A stretch of 64,000 bases of DNA from Persicaria tinctoria (Eukaryota > Streptophyta > Magnoliopsida > Caryophyllales > Polygonaceae): NCBI GenBank assembly GCA_037127255.1, contig JBANSL010000014.1, forward strand, positions 64,681,646 through 64,745,645. The letters run 5' to 3'. The translations under genes were made by a program, and so were the position numbers. How positions within the stretch are numbered: position 1 is the first letter of the stretch; each line of letters begins with the position of its first letter. The notes beneath the pieces are model-generated. The model made no database searches. It was given only the letters and a program-made list of their open reading frames with translations, and had not been told where the DNA came from. This document shows positions 10,627 through 23,497 of this stretch, in pieces.

Positions 10627-13358
10627 CGGTCGGTGCCGCAACCTATCTGTCTGTACCTCACTCCGAAGCAGCCCAGGCGGGACGCTCGATCACCGCCGCA
10701 TCCATATCATATATAAGTCTCGACTGGGACCGAAACGATATGAAACACGAATACCCCAATGACCCTAGCAACGACTCTAAAGACTCAGATAACGGTCGTT
10801 CTCTTTTCAAATGCATAAAGTAAGCAGGTGCTCATTCAATTAGTGCAACCTAAACAAGATACTACATGTTCATGCTTCTATGCATATGCAACACCTAACA
10901 TAAAATGCAACAACAGGCATGAATGTCCAGCCTGAGTAAGCCCCTAGGGAACTTACTTGAAAATGCAGAACAACAGGATAATAGAAGCAAGGGCCCAAAT
11001 GCAAGTCCAAAGCAATCCAAAAGCAATTCACACCTATCATTAAGCCATTTCCATAAGCCACAAGACCAACATTCATAAGCACGAAACTCAAGTTCTCAAC
11101 ATACTCAAAACCAACCGATAGTGAAACCGTTTTCCAAAACCTTTCCGATATGATCAACATCTACCAAAATCATTCTTCCAATTTTCTTCTAAAAACCAAC
11201 ATCATCAAACCAAAACAAAAATCCCGACATTAAACATTTAAACCTTAAAACCAATATCTCAAAATCATATTATAGAAATATATAGTCCCGGCATTTTTAT
11301 TTTCAAAATCATTACATAATAAATTCTGACATTTAGTCACGAAATAATTCTATTTTCACAACCATATTTTCAAATCAAGCCAATAAATCATTTCTCAATT
11401 TCTAAAATCACATTTTAAAAATAGCATAAAATAAAATATTCCAAACAACACTACCTTCAAAATAATTGATAATATATATTAACTTTTCAAAAGTATATAT
11501 ATAACTCACAAAATCTCAGAAATATCATATAATAATAATCTAATACCAACCCATTAAATATACATATAAACATATATTAACACAAACAACAATTATTAAA
11601 ACAATAAAATAATCAGCCCAGTCCAAAAGTAAGGCTCCACCCGAACAAAACCAAATCAGATTTGAAGGGAATAAGTTGAACGGGCCAACTTGACAAAAAA
11701 GAAAAAGAAAAGGGGGGGAACCGGTTCAACCGAACCCTTCTTCCCAAATAGAACGGACAGAACATCGTTCAACAACGGAAAGGACGGGAGAAAGAAGGAG
11801 GAGAACTCAGGCTAGGGGGTTCCGTTCGGCTCCAAACTTCACCCACGGGATCGAATATAAATTCCGAGAATTGCCCACCCAAATTCGAAGAAACGACGCA
11901 AGGAAAATGAGGTGAAATGAGGAGAACTTACAGCGGTCTCCGAGATGGGTCTCCGGCTGCGACAACGGCGCTCCGGCTGCGAGGAGTTGCGAGGGAGGTG
12001 CGGGGAGGCCTAGGATGATAATAGGAGGTCAAAAGGCGGGTCTTTATTGAACTTCAGAGCGGAAGAAAGGACGGGAGGGCTTACCACTCTTCGGATTCGA
12101 AGCAGGGCATGAGAATCGGAGGCGGCCTGGTGGTTCTCCGGGCGTTCGTCGGAGTTCGAGAAGACTCACCGGAGTCGGAATCAAGCAGATCGGCCTAGGA
12201 AGAGAGCAAGGGGGTTTAAAGTCCCTCTTTTATGTTATTTGGAGGTGTAAGGAAAGGAAAGGAACGAAACGGAGGCCTCTTACCGCTCGAAATCAAAAAC
12301 TGAGAAGAGGCGGAGGGAGGCAGCGACTGGGCTCGTCGGTGTGCTGCTACTGCTTGAATACGTCGAGAAAGGCAATGGAAACGTTGCTTATAGTGTTGGA
12401 TGAAAGAGGAAGAGGAAGAAGCTAAATGTTGCTCAGTTTCAGGGCTCGAACCTGACTCGCAAACAGGGCAACAATGGCGCTCGGCTCTCGACTTCAGTCG
12501 GAAATTGAAAGGGGAGAAGATGGCTGCTGCTACTGGGAGGAGGTAGAGAGACGGAGGAGTGGTTGTGCTTAGTCTGCGCTTAGGAGGTGCTCGACTAGTG
12601 GCTTCCGGAAAGAGAGCCAAGGGGGAGATGGTGTGGATCTGTGTTTGGGTTGTCTGTGTTTGAAATCAAGACAAGGGGAGAGATTTTTATGCCTTCTGAA
12701 ATCAACAATAGAAGTGGGGGTGTGCTACAGCTGCAGGTTTGGCGTGGGGTTTGTTGGGATCCAATGCCAAGATAGGAAAATGTCATGGAGAAGATAGAAA
12801 GGAGGGAGTGTGGGTATTTAACCATTCGGGAATGGCTCATCGGAAAGGACTTGTGTGTAGTATCTATAGGTCCCCGGTTCGAACCCCGGAATGGCCGCTC
12901 TCTATTTACCAATTCAAGGAGTGTGGGTGTTTGGACTCAATGGGGAAAGAGACAAAGAAAGGAGCTAGAGGAAAGAGCTTGCTATAGCTTGCAGCTTGGA
13001 GAGATGCCGGAAGGTAGAAGGGAAAGTGGTCCCAAGGGGTTCAATTAATACCCGAAATACATAAACTCCAAAGTCTGGTATTTCTACCTTATCACAAACC
13101 AATCCAACATAAATTATAACTCTCAAATCCAAAATAATAAATGAAATCTGCATATTATTTTCCATCACTCGGCATATAAAAACGGGGTATAACATATTTT
13201 AAATTTCCAAATAAATAATGCCGGAACTCGCTTCGAAAGATTTAGAATAAATCCAATAGCTAGAGGATAGAAATTTCAAATCTCCCGAGTCTTAGAATTT
13301 GAACGATTATAAATCACTATTTCAATAAAATAATATTATAAAATTTTCGGTCTTTACA
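10627..13358 (-). repeat. 3' LTR of the LARD-like element, truncated at the fusion point
   Basis: This repeat matches 20670-23394 of the other LTR. The first 660 bp or so (plus-strand order) are missing because the LTR is fused at 10627 to the preceding element. It keeps the end CTTTACA at 13352-13358. It has one copy of the 60-bp GTTCGTACCTC unit where the other LTR has two. Confidence 0.8.
12827..12892 (+). other. tRNA-like A/B-box module inside the LTR
   Basis: TGGCTCATCGGAA fits a Pol III A box, and about 45 bp later CCCCGGTTCGAACCCCGG fits a B box with self-complementary flanks. No full cloverleaf with acceptor stem was found, so this is not called a tRNA gene. It may be a SINE head captured by the LTR. 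The second LTR carries it at 22862-22927 with the B box changed to GGTTTGAACC. Confidence 0.5.
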
Positions 13359-15631
13359 TTCATCTACCTCTAAAAACAAGTCTCATCCCCGAGACTAAAA
13401 TCACTCTAAAGCACGGAGATGAAGTTTGAAATTGGTGAGTCCGATGATCATGTCGTTGATCCCGTAAGCGCCTCATAATTGCCCATATGAGGTCCTCACA
13501 GTACCCTCGACGTGATCATAATATTCCCAATTGGTCGTAGCAAGTATGCGATATGGGCCTCTATCACACCCTTACCCTGACCTTTCGGTTATATCATAAC
13601 TCAAAAGCATCATAACTTCCCGACTAGGTCTTAGCAAGCAATCTATAAGTGTCCCTATAAAATGCTTGTATCCACTTCGTGAGATGTCATAATGTAATAC
13701 AGTTCTGTAAAGTTCAAAAGAGTTTGTAAAGGGAAAGATTGGTCTTAAAATCATTGGAAATCTGTATGTCGTTTATTCTTTTAAAATCCAAATTGGTCAT
13801 TTTCAAAACCGCTCAAAATATTCAAATCCAACGTCTAATCAAGCAACCTTACACCCAAACAAGTCAAATCCTTTTAAGTCAAGATTTCGTCAAAATCCTC
13901 CAAAACCAAATCAGTTTCCCGCATAACAATCAATCAAATTTAGAAGCTCGGAGGTGGAATCATCCACCTCTAAGGGCTAATCCCATTATCTCTTCCTAAT
14001 TTCCAGATCATGCAACATCATTCACAACTCAATAAGTACCATAACCAAAAGTCTCATCAACTCTTATATAAGCATAATACCATAAGCCATCTCACACATG
14101 GCAAGTCCCACATCAGATCATAGTCACAAACCATCACATAACCGTCTAACATAAACATAAACATGCCAACAAGTCTCAAGTAGCAAAGGAACAACAAGCC
14201 TCAACATACTACGAATCACAAGGTATATCTATATCATACTGAAGGCATCACAAGTGCATAATCGAATGCTCATCACTCATCACGTAAGCACACATGTATA
14301 AAAATCAACGGGTTATGTATTATGGGGTTAGTACGTCATCACACATCAAATCTTACAATCGCATATCGATATCGCAACACAAGTAGAACAGATTCATCAT
14401 GTTAACATATCAACACAACAAGGTCATGCTATTAAGATTCAGAAGAAGGAAGATCAAGCAGGATATAAATCATCAAAATGTCAATATGTCCTAAAATACA
14501 TCACCTTAACACGTCACAAAACCATATAACGACCATTTAGAAATCATGCACCATTATCTCATATATACAAGTCATGTCCATACTTCTAGTCATATTCATC
14601 ATTTAAACAATCAATAATCATGCTAGTCAACCGTATACTACAACATCATGCTTACTACCACATGATAAACATCATGCGTCCATATAGTAACACATCATTA
14701 TCTCATAGTTCATACTCATCATTATCTCATACATCATACCACAACACGTCCTAACATGCTTCTATAATAACATAACAGGATAGCAAAGCATCAATATATA
14801 ATTATAACACTTGTCACTATAAATTAGATTTCAACATTGCGTATCAACATGTAATGTCATTCCATATCAGGTTCATCCTGGTTGCTATCTAACATCATGC
14901 CAGTACATTTTAGTAAATCACATAATCACGATAATCATCACCCACGCGTTCAAGAAGAAGCAATCATAGACATTACTACACATAAGGACTACATCATATC
15001 AACTAGCATTTATAAACATAACATAATGGGTTCAACAAGTCTCAGTTTATCATCATGCTCAAAAATCATTGCAGACATCATATATGAAGATAATCAAATC
15101 AAGCTAACATGTTGCATTATAACCTTATCAGATACAATTCAGGCTTCTTAGCATGTGTAGTTCACATTTTAGCGGCAAAGGAATCCAAATCATGCTTAGC
15201 AACTTCGAGTAGCAACACATTAGGACATCATGATACATGAGATCTATAAGTCATCAAATCATATCATCATAGACAACAGGCAATCGGCAGCAGTCGTCAT
15301 CAAGCCAGCACATCAACACGTAAATCTAATCGCTAGGTCAGTGCAATATCATCGTCAACAAATTCAAAAGGGTTAGCAATTCAAACGAATAACACTCCCA
15401 CTTGCAAGTCATATTGTACTCAGTAACCGTAATTCTCGATGCGTGCCCGTTCTGCCGACATCATTGATCCTGAGGCCCGGGGGTTATGGGCCCACGCTTC
15501 CGCTACACCGCTCTATCGATATCTACTTTCCGTCCCCTCTTGCATGCGTCGCTCATCCGATGTATCACGTAGGAGTCCAAGTTAGTGGGGATAGGGAAGT
15601 GACAGGGACGGACAACCCAATGTTCCTCCCG
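13359..15631. other. non-coding interior of the LARD-like element, left part
   Basis: This A+C-rich stretch is dominated by short CATCA/CATAA words and has no coding frame over about 90 codons on either strand. The first bases after the LTR, read on the minus strand, end AGAGGTAGATGAA and serve as a plausible polypurine tract. Around 15430-15630 the sequence becomes G+C richer but still shows no recognisable protein. Confidence 0.6.
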
Positions 15632-15636
15632 AAGAC

Positions 15637-17346
15637 TGTTGTGAGCCTAAATTGCCAAGTTTTACACTTACTTTTATATCGATTTCTACATGCATTTCAT
15701 ACATTTGGGTTAGAATAATACATAATTTGTGTAGTTTATGTTTATTTGCAATATATGGAGGTCTACACAAGTTTTTGTTATATTTCGCAGAAATCGGACG
15801 CACTTTGGAGCTTAAAGGAAACCCATGAAGAAGCTAAGGATGGTGCAGCTGGAGAAAATGCCATTTTTCGGTATTCATAATTCTGAATCAAGCTTTGATT
15901 GCTTCATTAAAGTTGTAGCCCTCAAAAAGAGCTTTCCAACGCATGCTCATATGCGTCCATCCGACGAACGAGGACTCGGGAAATTTCATTTCAAGAATGG
16001 AGCAGAATGCTGAAAGCCGACAGATTTCCTCGAAATCGACCAAATTCTACTCGACTTTTGCTCCAGAGGACGAGATCGAGCATGAGCTGAGCAGAAGCCA
16101 CTCAAGGACCCACACTTAGTCGACGTGGACCAAATTTGGTCGATGTCGAGGAAACTCGACGAGCCCAGACGATAGCCGAGATCGAGTACAATCCGAGAAG
16201 TGAAGACCTTACTCGACGTCGAGGAACTTACTCGATGTCGAGGAAAATTCCAAAAAGTCCGAGTCGAGTACGAGGAGAAATCCGAGCCTAAGAGGTTACT
16301 TGCAAGCCAAGATTCGATATATTCTATCTAGATAAACCAAGTTCTATCAAGGAGAAGGAAGATCTATCCACTTTAGCTTTATTTCCTTTTAGATATAATT
16401 ATTTATTTTCATGTTTTATCTTAATGTTATTAGATAGATAAATATAGATATAGATATAATTTTTTTCTTAGAATATCTAGGGAATGAAGCCTATAAATAA
16501 AGCCTTAGGGGGCTGATTTTCATTCATTCAAGTCAAGTCGTTTTAGGGCGCAAGGAGAGATGAGAGAGAGAGAGAAGGCGAGAGAGAGAGAGAGAGAGGA
16601 GGAGGAGGAGGAGGCGAGAGAGAATGAGAAGGAAGGAGACGAACGGTTGTAAGTTTTAGTTTATTTTATGTTAAAGTTAATTTCTTTTATTATGGTTTGT
16701 TTCTAATTTCCTTCTTCTAGGGTTGGGGTGATCCTAACATAGATATGTGTGTTTGATTTATAAATCCATGAATTTATATATCTTTATCATCATCTACCTA
16801 TGTGCTTAATCCTTTGCGAGAGTTTAGGAAATTCCTTATTCATGATATTGAAGCGAAAGTGATCTTATTATGAATTGGATAGTAATTAGGGTTTATTTGC
16901 GAGAGCCGACTAATCCTAATTAAGAAAAGGTAGAAACAAATTAGGTTTTTATGCGAGAGCCTCTATCACCTAAATTGTTGGAATTTGCGAAAGTCGATTC
17001 TTTAATATAAAGCATGCATCTTTATGTGATTTATGATATGCACATATGTTTATTGTTGTGGTGATCCCTAACCTTCGAAGTTTGCATCTTTATTTGTTTT
17101 ATTTTATTATTTTTATTCGGCACATATTCTACTCGATATCAAACCACCATTCTCTCTCCATCCCTCGATATCGACCCCTCTATTCTTTGTCGACAGCCAC
17201 CCTCATCACCTTTTCCTGCTATCCCTGAACCCCAAAACACACTAAACCTAGAACCGCTGACTTCTCTCCTAAGGACGAACCTGACTCCACTATCCTATAG
17301 TGGGGTTTTGACTACAAATTTATTTGGTCGAGAAACCCTCTCGTCA
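15637..17346 (+). mobile_element. solo LTR of a Gypsy-type element
   Basis: The sequence begins TGTTGTGAG and ends CTCGTCA. It is flanked by the perfect 5-bp duplication AAGAC (15632-15636 and 17347-17351). A TATA motif CTATAAATAAAGCC lies at 16491-16504, followed by a (GA)n tract in the presumed transcribed leader. The block 16060-16275 has repeated CTCGA/TCGAG words like those in the LTRs at 29033 and 35899, which share the same TATA context, so these LTRs look related. The single LTR with one duplication shows recombination between two former LTRs. Confidence 0.85.
16558..16632 (+). repeat. (GA)n/(GGA)n simple repeat
   Basis: An uninterrupted purine run of GAGAGA and GGAGGAGGA units lies about 65 bp downstream of the TATA motif of the solo LTR, in the presumed R/U5 region. 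Confidence 0.9.
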
Positions 17347-17351
17347 AAGAC

Positions 17352-19990
17352 AACCATAGACCAAATGCTAAAGACGACAAGACCAGAGACAAGACTCCGA
17401 CCCGAGAATAGCAACGATGCCCCTATGGAAGTCTATTGGGTTACAATTGCGACAAGCAAGCACAAATTTATCATGGAGCATACCACACACCTTAAACCAC
17501 ACTAACATGTACATATCTCAAGGAACAATGACATACACATTAATTCTAAAAGACACAATCGAGCGCTCTACTGGTACATATGAGGAAAGCTAGTAGTCTA
17601 TCACTCCATGAAAGCAGATATGCCTAGCAACTTCAAGCAACCTATGCGGAACCAGCAATAATCATGTATGAATCGAAGTCGTGCGGGATTTAATGAGGAT
17701 AACAGGTATCATGTATATGAACGATGGATGAACATAGTATACTCATCAACAATTAAGTTTTAATATAGCATAACGAGGTATATCATAACAATCAGCCGAA
17801 GCATCATACGAGAACACATAAAAGCAGCATAGTAACTATCACATCTGACAACAATGATCATATAGTAGGTTAAGAACGACATGTAATCATACGACGAGAT
17901 ACATTTAGAAAGCATAGGTCCTGAACAATACTAGCGATACATGATAGGGCAGGGGCATAGTCAAGAGCCATTTAATGAGTTCAACCTAGTGTTCATGAAA
18001 GCAAGAGAGATCACCATAGAGTAACAAGGAGAACATCGCGGGCGATAGACTATAATCATATTAGGAATGAGCAGTCATAGGGCACAAAAAATGGTACAAT
18101 AACTATCACATTATAGAACAAGTACAACAGGTAATCATTTAGCGAGTCATATTGGAAATCATAAGGCCTACAAGATACTAGTAACACATATCGAGCATGA
18201 ATACAATCAAGGTAATTCGACTAGATTCATTCTAACATTCATGCATTATGCGTATGCGAAATCATGATATAACGTGGTGTGTGACCATGCGAGGTGCCAA
18301 ATCATACATCTATGCAAGCACGATAGGATATTATAGAGCAATAGGGGAAACATTACCGAGCAATAACATGTAAGCATGCTAGAACTAACCATCACGAAAA
18401 TCAAGTCAATCATCGGGTTCAACATCAATCTAATTTGCATGAGTAAGACATGTTAAGGTGATAGAAAGGGGAAAGACCACGCTATCAGGAACCTAGCTCA
18501 AGAGAGGTTCAACAATAATGCAAGCAAGGTATAGCACGCACAAATTACAATCAAGGGTCCTACATGACACTAATGACTCAACACAACATGCGATGTATAC
18601 ATGCATTTAATCATAACGATGTGTAAGAAATCAATTAAATCATATTCCAATGATATAGAAGCATGGGGCAAGGGTAACAGTTTATACTACGAGTCTAAGT
18701 AACGGGAAATATAGTTAGGACACGGGAACATGAGTTCAAATCTGCACATACTGGGATAAAACGTGCATTTATCATGACTCAATTATACCAACATATTCTC
18801 TGCTCAATGCAAGTAACACAACAATATCAATTGCAGAATAATCAACAATAGTTAATCCGACGAATACAAAATAGATGGGCATGCAGGTTCATATCATATG
18901 GTTCATACTTCCAATCAATCATACGATCAATAGGTCAAGTAAACAACATGAGACGTAAGCAATATAATCAATCACATATGTAATAGCATGAGCAGTATGT
19001 ACTAATGGTCATTCGAAAGGTATATGGAGAAGGCTATAAGATCATGTCATGCAATTCAGAGAGAGTTATCATTACAACCGGATAGAGATCCCTAAGGGCA
19101 ACCATTGACTTTTCCCAACCGACTCATCACCCCTCTTTCCCGTGGGACTCTAGTACGACTCTTTTTGGTAAGAAAACATTGGTTGATCGTCATAAGAATC
19201 AAGAAAGACAACCCCAAAAACACCTTATTCTTGAATCAAGATGACATCAAGAATTACCTTCCAATACTCACTCAGACAACCTTAATATCCAACCAGGATT
19301 CTTGACACAATGTGGTTACCAACCCAATTCCCCGTGGAAGACACTGAAATCTAGGGAAAGGCAAGATAGAACCATCAAGGGGTTAACATAATGGAAGGGG
19401 TTGTTCCACACAAGCTGGGTTTGACCACACAAAAACAAGGGTAGTCCCACTATCCCGTTTGCACATATCAGTCAATACACATTTAATTGGTAGGCATATC
19501 CATCAGACTTTAGCATATCAAGCACTCAGCATAGAATCAGTCAATGACAATTATAATGACCTCCTTCAAGAGAGATCGTGCTCAAGCTTAATATATAAAA
19601 CACATCAAGCTATCTAATGTCGCTCTTCGAGGAACGACTGACCGGAGGGGGAAAAAACCTCGCGATCCTACCTAACTCGACACTCCAACACCTTGGTGCA
19701 ATCTACTTGGAGTCTTCCGGACCCTCTGTAAAGAGCAAGCTAGTATTTTGCCTACCGTTCCCAACTACACCCAATAGGGGTGGTCTAGCGCCTTTACTAC
19801 CCACTCGTGTCCCCGTTTGGTCAGTTTTTCTCTTTTATTACAAGTCGAGTTCATTATTTAGTCCAATTTCGGTTAGGCATCTTAAGTTCATTTTGCCCTT
19901 TTTAAAATCCTTTCAAATCATTTGAAATTCATGGGCGGTTTTCCAAAACATGCACTCGACCTTTGCGTACCCGAATTGCACAACCTGAGC
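17352..19990. other. non-coding interior of the LARD-like element, right part
   Basis: This continues the interior after the solo LTR. It is AT-rich, with no frame longer than about 100 codons and no gag or pol motif on either strand. The right end runs into the primer-binding site at 19991-20002. In minus-strand sense this is the 5' part of the element, where gag would be expected, and it is absent. Confidence 0.6.
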
Positions 19991-20002
19991 TCTGATACCA
20001 AC
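19991..20002 (-). other. primer-binding site (initiator Met tRNA type)
   Basis: The minus strand reads TGGTATCAGAGC, complementary to the 3' end of plant initiator Met tRNA. It begins 4 bp inside the LTR boundary at 20007. It fixes the orientation of the 10627-23394 element as minus. Confidence 0.85.
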
Positions 20003-20006
20003 TTTG

Positions 20007-23000
20007 TAACGACCCGGAATTATGATTTCCTGGTTACGTTTCAAGGGATGGAACCCCTTGTTCGGATCTTGCAATCCAGGTACGGGTCGAGGTTTCAAAT
20101 TCAATTTTAAGGTCAATAATAAAGGGGGATTCCAAACCCTAAAAGCATCGTAGGGCCGTTGGGTACCCTTAGCCTGTCCTATAGACTAAGTCGTGGAAGT
20201 TCATTTAATAGTAACTGCGAAAACGAAAAGAAGATACAGCTTGCCACGGTGAAGCCAGATCAAAACCAAAAATGTGGTAAATACGAGTATCCAAATTACC
20301 CAAGTTTAAGTTTAGAAGTCAGTCTTTCAGTCCAATAATCGCCAAAAGGGAACCCCGTCATATAGACACCGAGCAGTCAAAATCTGTAGAAAATACCTTT
20401 AAAAGAAGAACGGGGAAAGGAGTCAGATCGAGCCACTCATGCGAGACCGGTAGTCCTCGCTGAGGCCACATAGTATGTGCTATACCTAATAAAGATGCTC
20501 TAATACAGTACGAAATTTAAACACACTAGCATGCTCCTAGTTGTAATAATAAGCAGAAATACTGTAAAGGGCCCAAGACAATGCCCAATGGCATATCCCC
20601 TGATCTGTGCCCACTCCGGGGCATATATGTTCGTACCTCGCTCCGAAGCAGCCCAGGTAGGACGCTCGGTCGGTGTCGCATCCTATCTGTTCGTACCTCC
20701 CTCCGAAGCAGCCCAGGTAGGACGCTCGGTCACCGCCGCAGCCAGATCATATATAAGACTCGACTAGGACCGAAATGATATGAAACACGAATGCCCCAAT
20801 GACCCTAGCAACGACTCTAAAGACTCAGATAACGGTCGTTCTCTTTTCAAACGCATAAAGTAAGCAGATGCTCATTCAATTAGTGCAACCTAAATAGGAT
20901 ACTACATGTTCATACTTTTATGCATATGCAACACCTAACATAAAAGGCAACAACAGGCATGAATGTCCAACCTGAGTAAGCCCCCCAGGGAACTTACAAA
21001 AAAATGCAGAACAGTAGGATAATAGAAGCAAGGAACCAAATGCAAGTCTAAAGCAATCCAAAAGCAATACACACCTATCATCAAGCCATTTCCATAAGCC
21101 ATCGGACCAACATTCATACGCACGAAACTCATGTTCTCAACATACTCAAAACGAACCGATAGTGAAACCATTTTCCAAAACCTTTCCGATATGATCAACA
21201 TCTGCCAAAATCATTCTTCCAATTTTCTTCTCAAAACCAACATCATCAAACCAAAAAAAAATCCCGACATTAAACATTTAAACCTTATAACCAATATCTC
21301 AAAATCATATTATGGAAATATTCCCGGCATTTTTATTTTCAAAATCATTACATAATAAATTCTGACATTTAGTCACGAAATTATTCTATTTTCACAACCA
21401 TATTTACAAATCAAGCCAATAAATCATTTCTCAATTTCTAAAATCACATTTTAAAAATAGCATATAAAAAAATATTCCAAACAACACTACCTTCAAAACA
21501 ATTGATAATATATATTAACTTTTCAAAAGTATATATATAACTCACAAAATCTCAGAAATATCATATCATAACAATCTAATACCAACCCATTAAATATACA
21601 TATAAACATATATTAACGCAAACAACAATTATTAAAACAAAAAAATAATCGGCCCAACCCAAAAGTAAGGCTCCACCCGAACAAAACCAAATTAGATTTG
21701 AAGGGAATAAGCTGAACCGAACATCTTGACAGAAAAGGAAAAGAAAAGGGGTGAACCGGTTCAACCGAACCCTTTTTCCCAAATAGAATGGACAGAACAT
21801 CGTTCAACGACGGAAATGACGGGAGAAAGAAGGAGGAGAACTCAGGCTAAGGGGTTCCATTCGGCTCCAAACTTCACCCACGGGATCGAATAGAAATTCC
21901 GAGCATTGCCCACCCAAATTCGAAAAAACAACGCAAGGAAAATGAGGGGAAAAGAGGAGAACTTACAGCGGTCTTCGAGATGGGTCTCCGGCTACGACGA
22001 CGGAGCTCCGGCTGCGAGGAGTTGCGAGGGAGAAGCGGGGAGGCATAGGACGATAATAGGAGGTCAAAAGTTGGATCTTTATCGAACTTGAGAGCGGAAG
22101 GAAGGACGGGAGGGCTTACCACTGTTCGGATTCGAAGCAGGGCACGAAAATCGAAGGCGGCCTGGTGGTTCTCCGGGCATTCGTCGGAGTTCGAGAACAC
22201 TCACTAGAGTCGGAATCAAGCAGATCGGCCTAGGAAGAGAGCAAGGGGGTTTAAAGTCCCTCTTTTTTGTTATTTGGAGGTGTAAGGAAAGGAAACGAAC
22301 GAAACGGAGGCCTCTTACCGCTCGAAATCAGAAACTGAGGAGAGGCGGAGGCAAGCAGCGGCTGGACTCGTCGGTGTGCTGCTACTGCTCAGATACGTCG
22401 AGGAAGGCAATCGAAACGTTGCTGTTACTGTTGGCTGAAGGAGGAAGAGGAAGAAGCTAAATGTTGCTCAGTTTCGGAGCTTGACCCTGACTCGCAAACA
22501 GGGCAACAATGGCGCTCGCCTCTCGACTTCAGTCGGAAATTGAAAGGGGAGAAGATGGCTGCTGCTACTGGGAGGAGGTAGAGAGATGGAGGAGTGGTGG
22601 TGCTCAGTCTGTGCTCAGGAGGTGCTCGACTGGTGGCTTCCGGAAAGAGAGCCAAGGGGGAGATGGTGTGGATCTGTGTTTGGGTTGTCTGCTTTTGAAA
22701 TCAAGACAAGGGGGAGGGAGGTTTATGCCTTCTGAAATCAACAATAGAAGTGGGGGTGTGTTACAGCTGCAGGTTTGGTGTGGGGTTTGTTGGGATCCAA
22801 TGCCAAGATACGAAAATGTCATAGAGAAGATAGAAAGGAGGGAGTGTGGGTGTTTAACCAGTCCGGAATGGCTTATCGGGAAGGACTTGTGGGTAGTATC
22901 CATAGGTCCCCGGTTTGAACCCCGGAATGGCCGCTCTCTATTTACCAATTCAAGGAGTGTGGGTGTTTGGACTCAATGGGGAAAGAGACAAAGAAATGAG

Positions 23001-23394
23001 CTAGAGGAAAGAGCTTGCTACAACTTGCAGCTTGGAGAGATGCCGGAAGGTAGAAGGGAAAGTGGTCCCAAGGGGTTCAATTAATACCCGAAATACATAA
23101 ACTCCAAAGTCTGATATTTCTACCTTATCTCAAACCGATCCAAAATGAATTATAACTCTCAAATCCGAAATAATAAATGAAATCTACATATTATTTTCCA
23201 CCACTCGGCATATAAAAGTAGGGTATAACATATTTTAAACTTCCAAATAAATAATGCTGGAATTCGCTTCGAAAGATTTAGAATAAATCCAATAGCTCGA
23301 GGATAGAAATTTCAAATCTCCCGAATCTTAGAATTTGAACGATTATAAATCACTATTTCAATAAAATAATATTATAAAATTTTCGGTCTTTACA
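20007..23394 (-). repeat. 5' LTR of the LARD-like element (complete, 3388 bp)
   Basis: On the plus strand it starts TGTAACGACCC and ends TCTTTACA, so it has TG...CA termini in both directions. The middle (about 21900-23000) is G+C-rich and exon-like, with frames up to 190 codons that resemble nothing known and are not kept intact in the other LTR. A 60-bp unit beginning GTTCGTACCTC is tandemly duplicated at 20629-20748. A tRNA-like A/B-box module lies at 22862-22927. Confidence 0.85.
20629..20748. repeat. 60-bp tandem duplication within the LTR
   Basis: Two units start at 20629 and 20689 (GTTCGTACCTCGCTCCGAAG and GTTCGTACCTCCCTCCGAAG). They share GCAGCCCAGGTAGGACGCTC. The other LTR retains a single unit from about 10650, after its truncation. 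Confidence 0.85.
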
Positions 23395-23497
23395 GTTGGG
23401 GATCTGTGTTTGGGTTGTCTCCCAAATTGAATGATCCAAAACCCGAATCTTAACTCACCCAATTACCAATCAAGATCTCATACTTCACTCTATGCTT
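23395..23497. other. flank of the LARD-like element with LTR-derived filler
   Basis: Immediately outside the LTR, 23400-23421 repeats a 21-bp word (GGATCTGTGTTTGGGTTGTC plus one base) found inside the same LTR near 22670. No gene is seen. Confidence 0.6.

Larger units (their letters stand above)
10627..23394 (-). mobile_element. large non-autonomous Gypsy-type element with 3.4-kb LTRs and non-coding interior (LARD-like)
   Basis: The left LTR (10627-13358, truncated) and right LTR (20007-23394) are direct repeats. On the plus strand the complete copy begins TGTAACGACCC and ends CTTTACA. Next to the right LTR, at 19991-20002, the plus strand reads GCTCTGATACCA, the complement of a Met-tRNA primer-binding site, so the element runs on the minus strand. 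No gag or pol frame is visible in the interior. Long Met-primed LTRs are common in Tekay/Del-like chromoviruses. A non-coding interior flanked by long LTRs matches the description of LARD elements. The family name is an inference. Confidence 0.75.

Noticed and set aside
12850..12892. possible functional tRNA gene
   Set aside because: A and B boxes are present, but no acceptor or anticodon stem could be drawn, and it is part of an LTR.
12216..12912. frames of 105-134 codons resembling leader or exon sequence
   Set aside because: They belong to the LTR and are not conserved as frames in the second LTR copy.
14882..15151. 89-codon frame in the LARD interior
   Set aside because: No similarity or domain is evident, and the composition equals that of the surrounding non-coding sequence.
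22509..23084. 191-codon open frame in the LTR at 20007-23394
   Set aside because: It resembles no family, lies in a G+C-rich LTR segment, and is broken in the matching part of the other LTR (12481-13048).
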